From assembly GCA_009705865.1 (NCBI GenBank), contig WLSJ01000088.1, positions 1 through 7,408 on the forward strand: a stretch of DNA of 7,408 nucleotides, written 5' to 3'. The notes under the pieces are model-generated. The model did no database searches and was not told the DNA's origin. It saw nothing but the letters and a program-made list of their open reading frames with translations. Source of the DNA: Actinomycetota bacterium. Lineage in GTDB: Bacteria; Actinomycetota; Acidimicrobiia; Acidimicrobiales; Ilumatobacteraceae. The number at the start of each line of letters is the position of its first letter. Positions within the stretch are counted from its first letter, which is position 1. The translations under genes were made by a program, and so were the position numbers. Below are positions 6,184 to 7,408 of the stretch, one piece after another.

Positions 6184-6260
6184 TGGCGCCCTCGGCAGGA
6201 ATCGAACCTGCGACCTGCGGATTAGAAGTCCGTTGCTCTATCCGACTGAGCTACGAGGGC
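6184..6260 (-). tRNA. tRNA-Arg, anticodon TCT
   Basis: On the minus strand the 77 bases fold as a full cloverleaf. The acceptor stem is GCCCTCG/CGAGGGC, the D stem GCTC/GAGC, the anticodon stem ACGGA/TCCGC with loop CTTCTAA, the variable loop has 5 bases, and the T arm is GCAGG-TTCGAAT-CCTGC. The discriminator is G and CCA is encoded (6186-6184). The anticodon TCT occupies 6226-6224 and reads AGA/AGG. The outermost anticodon-stem pair, 27-43, is an A-C mismatch. The gene starts 13 bases past the cinA stop, so it is either co-transcribed with cinA or uses a promoter inside the cinA 3' end. It ends 8 bases from the convergent OB-fold stop. Confidence 0.97.
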
Positions 6261-6273
6261 AATGGCAACAACT

Positions 6274-7408
6274 CTACCGAGGCTCAGCGAGCAGAAGCTT
6301 CCGTAAGAACGACAACGCGTTAATCACGCTGAATTGGCGCATCTGATCGCGCTGGCCAGGTAGTTGCGAGATGCTGGAAAAGGTTCTGCCATCAGGGAAG
6401 GCAACGCCTACACACAACGTGCCGACGGGTTGACCGTCTTGTTCATCTGGACCAGCTACCCCCGTGAGCGAGAACCCAACACTTGCGTTCAATACTCGCT
6501 GTGCGCCGACAGCCATCTGAATTGCTGCTTGTTCTGACACAACAGGGCCGCGGTCAACACCGAGCACATCAAACTTCACATCGCTTGCATAGCTGATGAT
6601 GCCGCCGCGGAATGTGCGGGATGCGCCAGGCATTGATGTGATGCGGCCACCAACTAAACCACCGGTGACTGATTCTGCAAGGCCAAGTGTCCAGCCACGT
6701 TGTTCGAGCAAGTTGAGCACGACAGATTCCATGGTGTCAGTGTTTGTTCCGAACACAAGGTCTTCAGTCAGGGCGCGTACTTTGGTTTCCCATGTACTTA
6801 GCAACGCATCTGCTTCCGCGTCAGTTGCGGCCTTAACAGTGAGCCGCACTTTGATGCCTTCCCAACCGCTTGCAAGAAATGCCAGTGTTGGATTACCCAA
6901 TATCTCAAGTTCGTCGATGATGGGATCAAGCCGCTCATTCAGAGCTGATTCACTTTCACCCCACGTGCGCAATACCAAACTCTTGATAACACTCGCTTCC
7001 CCACTGCGCTGCAATAGGTCTGGAAGTACCGCCCGCGCCATCATGTCGTACATTTCGTGCGGCACGCCAGGCATTGCATACATGACCTTGTTGCCGACTG
7101 GACACATCAGGCCAGGTGCCGTACCGCGAGTTTGTTCAATGATGGTTGCGCCGCGAGGCACTTGAGCCTGATTCAAGTTATTTGGCGCCATGTAGCGATT
7201 GCGAGTAGCAAACAAATTCGTGATGAGTTGAGCGATGTGTTCATTGTGCTCTAGAGGAACACCCATGATTTCAGCAAGCGCATCACGAGTTAGGTCATCA
7301 TGCGTGGGCCCAAGGCCGCCACAAATGATGACGGCGTCGGCATCTTCAAGTGCCAGACGAATGGCCGCCACAACTCGCCCCAAGTTGTCGCCTACTTTGA
7401 GTTGTAGA
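6274..7408 (-). CDS. cinA: CinA-like protein (molybdopterin-binding-like plus NMN deamidase domains), 5' end cut by the window edge
   Basis: Cytosolic two-domain CinA. The N-terminal MoCF-like domain (COG1058) carries GGLGPTHDDLTRDA, at about residues 30-43 of the fragment, and MPGVPHEM. The C-terminal PncC-type domain, which in characterised members hydrolyses nicotinamide mononucleotide to the nicotinate form for NAD recycling, begins around residue 241. It has AESVTGG, GGIISYASDVK, LTGVAGPD, PVGT and a final GQRDQMR. The serine and glycines of AESxTGG are kept, but the common cysteine is valine. The frame stays open to base 7408 (LQLKVGDN precedes), matching the family's VGDN segment, so the TTG at 7383 is internal. 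About 378 residues are visible of the usual 410-430, so some 40 N-terminal residues are missing. A tRNA-Arg gene follows 13 bases after the stop. Confidence 0.95.
   Translation of the reverse strand, partial: LQLKVGDNLGRVVAAIRLALEDADAVIICGGLGPTHDDLTRDALAEIMGVPLEHNEHIAQLITNLFATRNRYMAPNNLNQAQVPRGATIIEQTRGTAPGLMCPVGNKVMYAMPGVPHEMYDMMARAVLPDLLQRSGEASVIKSLVLRTWGESESALNERLDPIIDELEILGNPTLAFLASGWEGIKVRLTVKAATDAEADALLSTWETKVRALTEDLVFGTNTDTMESVVLNLLEQRGWTLGLAESVTGGLVGGRITSMPGASRTFRGGIISYASDVKFDVLGVDRGPVVSEQAAIQMAVGAQRVLNASVGFSLTGVAGPDEQDGQPVGTLCVGVAFPDGRTFSSISQLPGQRDQMRQFSVINALSFLRKLLLAEPR

Noticed and set aside
6184..6260. tRNA-Arg as an integration site of a mobile element
   Set aside because: No integrase, no obvious duplicate of the tRNA 3' end and no change in gene character is seen on either side.
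6596..7165. Plus-strand open frame of 189 codons opposite cinA
   Set aside because: The minus-strand frame encodes clear CinA motifs over the same bases; the plus-strand product is a Ser/Arg/Pro-rich low-complexity shadow.
7381..7383. TTG at 7383 as the cinA start
   Set aside because: The frame stays open to the window edge, and the codons before it (LQLKVGDN) match the conserved VGDN region of CinA.
1..7408. CRISPR array, insertion sequence, toxin-antitoxin pair or defence island
   Set aside because: No spaced direct repeats, terminal inverted repeats, transposase motifs or small paired genes were found; all genes are housekeeping or transport types in compact operons.

Overview
The window looks like chromosomal DNA of a member of the Actinomycetota with roughly balanced base composition (about half G+C by eye, low for the phylum). 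This is inferred from a mycobacterial-type CarD, from a potassium-uptake cluster whose content resembles the Mycobacterium tuberculosis Rv2690c-ceoB-ceoC-Rv2694c neighbourhood (recalled, not searched), and from a carD start that looks leaderless. A freshwater or marine Acidimicrobiia-like lineage would fit, but the sequence does not prove it. There are no insertion sequences, CRISPR arrays, phage genes or integrases, and the window is almost fully coding.

Layout. Positions 1-1054 (+) hold the C-terminal three quarters of a class III PLP aminotransferase, cut by the left edge. It converges, with a 4-base overlap, on a minus-strand pair: carD (2508-1921), an RNA polymerase-binding regulator, followed 3 bases later by a 3-hydroxyisobutyrate dehydrogenase-like gene (1917-1051). 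The 158-base gap 2509-2666 is a divergent promoter region. To its right lies a tight plus-strand operon: a KimA-type potassium importer (2667-4535), two single-unit TrkA/RCK proteins (4540-5193 and 5190-5858) and a small OB-fold protein (5864-6175). Gaps in this operon are 4, -4 and 5 bases. It converges on a minus-strand tRNA-Arg(TCT) gene (6260-6184). That gene lies 13 bases downstream of cinA, which enters from the right edge (7408-6274) without its N-terminus.

How the parts work together. The central operon reads as one potassium homeostasis unit: a KUP/APC-superfamily K+ importer with a cytosolic C-terminal domain, plus two separate NAD/nucleotide-binding RCK subunits. No TrkH/KtrB pore is present in the window, so the RCK pair may serve the KimA-like protein or a pore encoded elsewhere. 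CarD sits divergently and shares the intergenic region. The aminotransferase and the dehydrogenase could act on successive intermediates (amino acid to semialdehyde to hydroxyacid), but they are on opposite strands and this is only a suggestion. The most notable points are the KimA plus split-TrkA arrangement, the long basic-then-acidic tail on CarD, and the apparent leaderless GTG start of carD.
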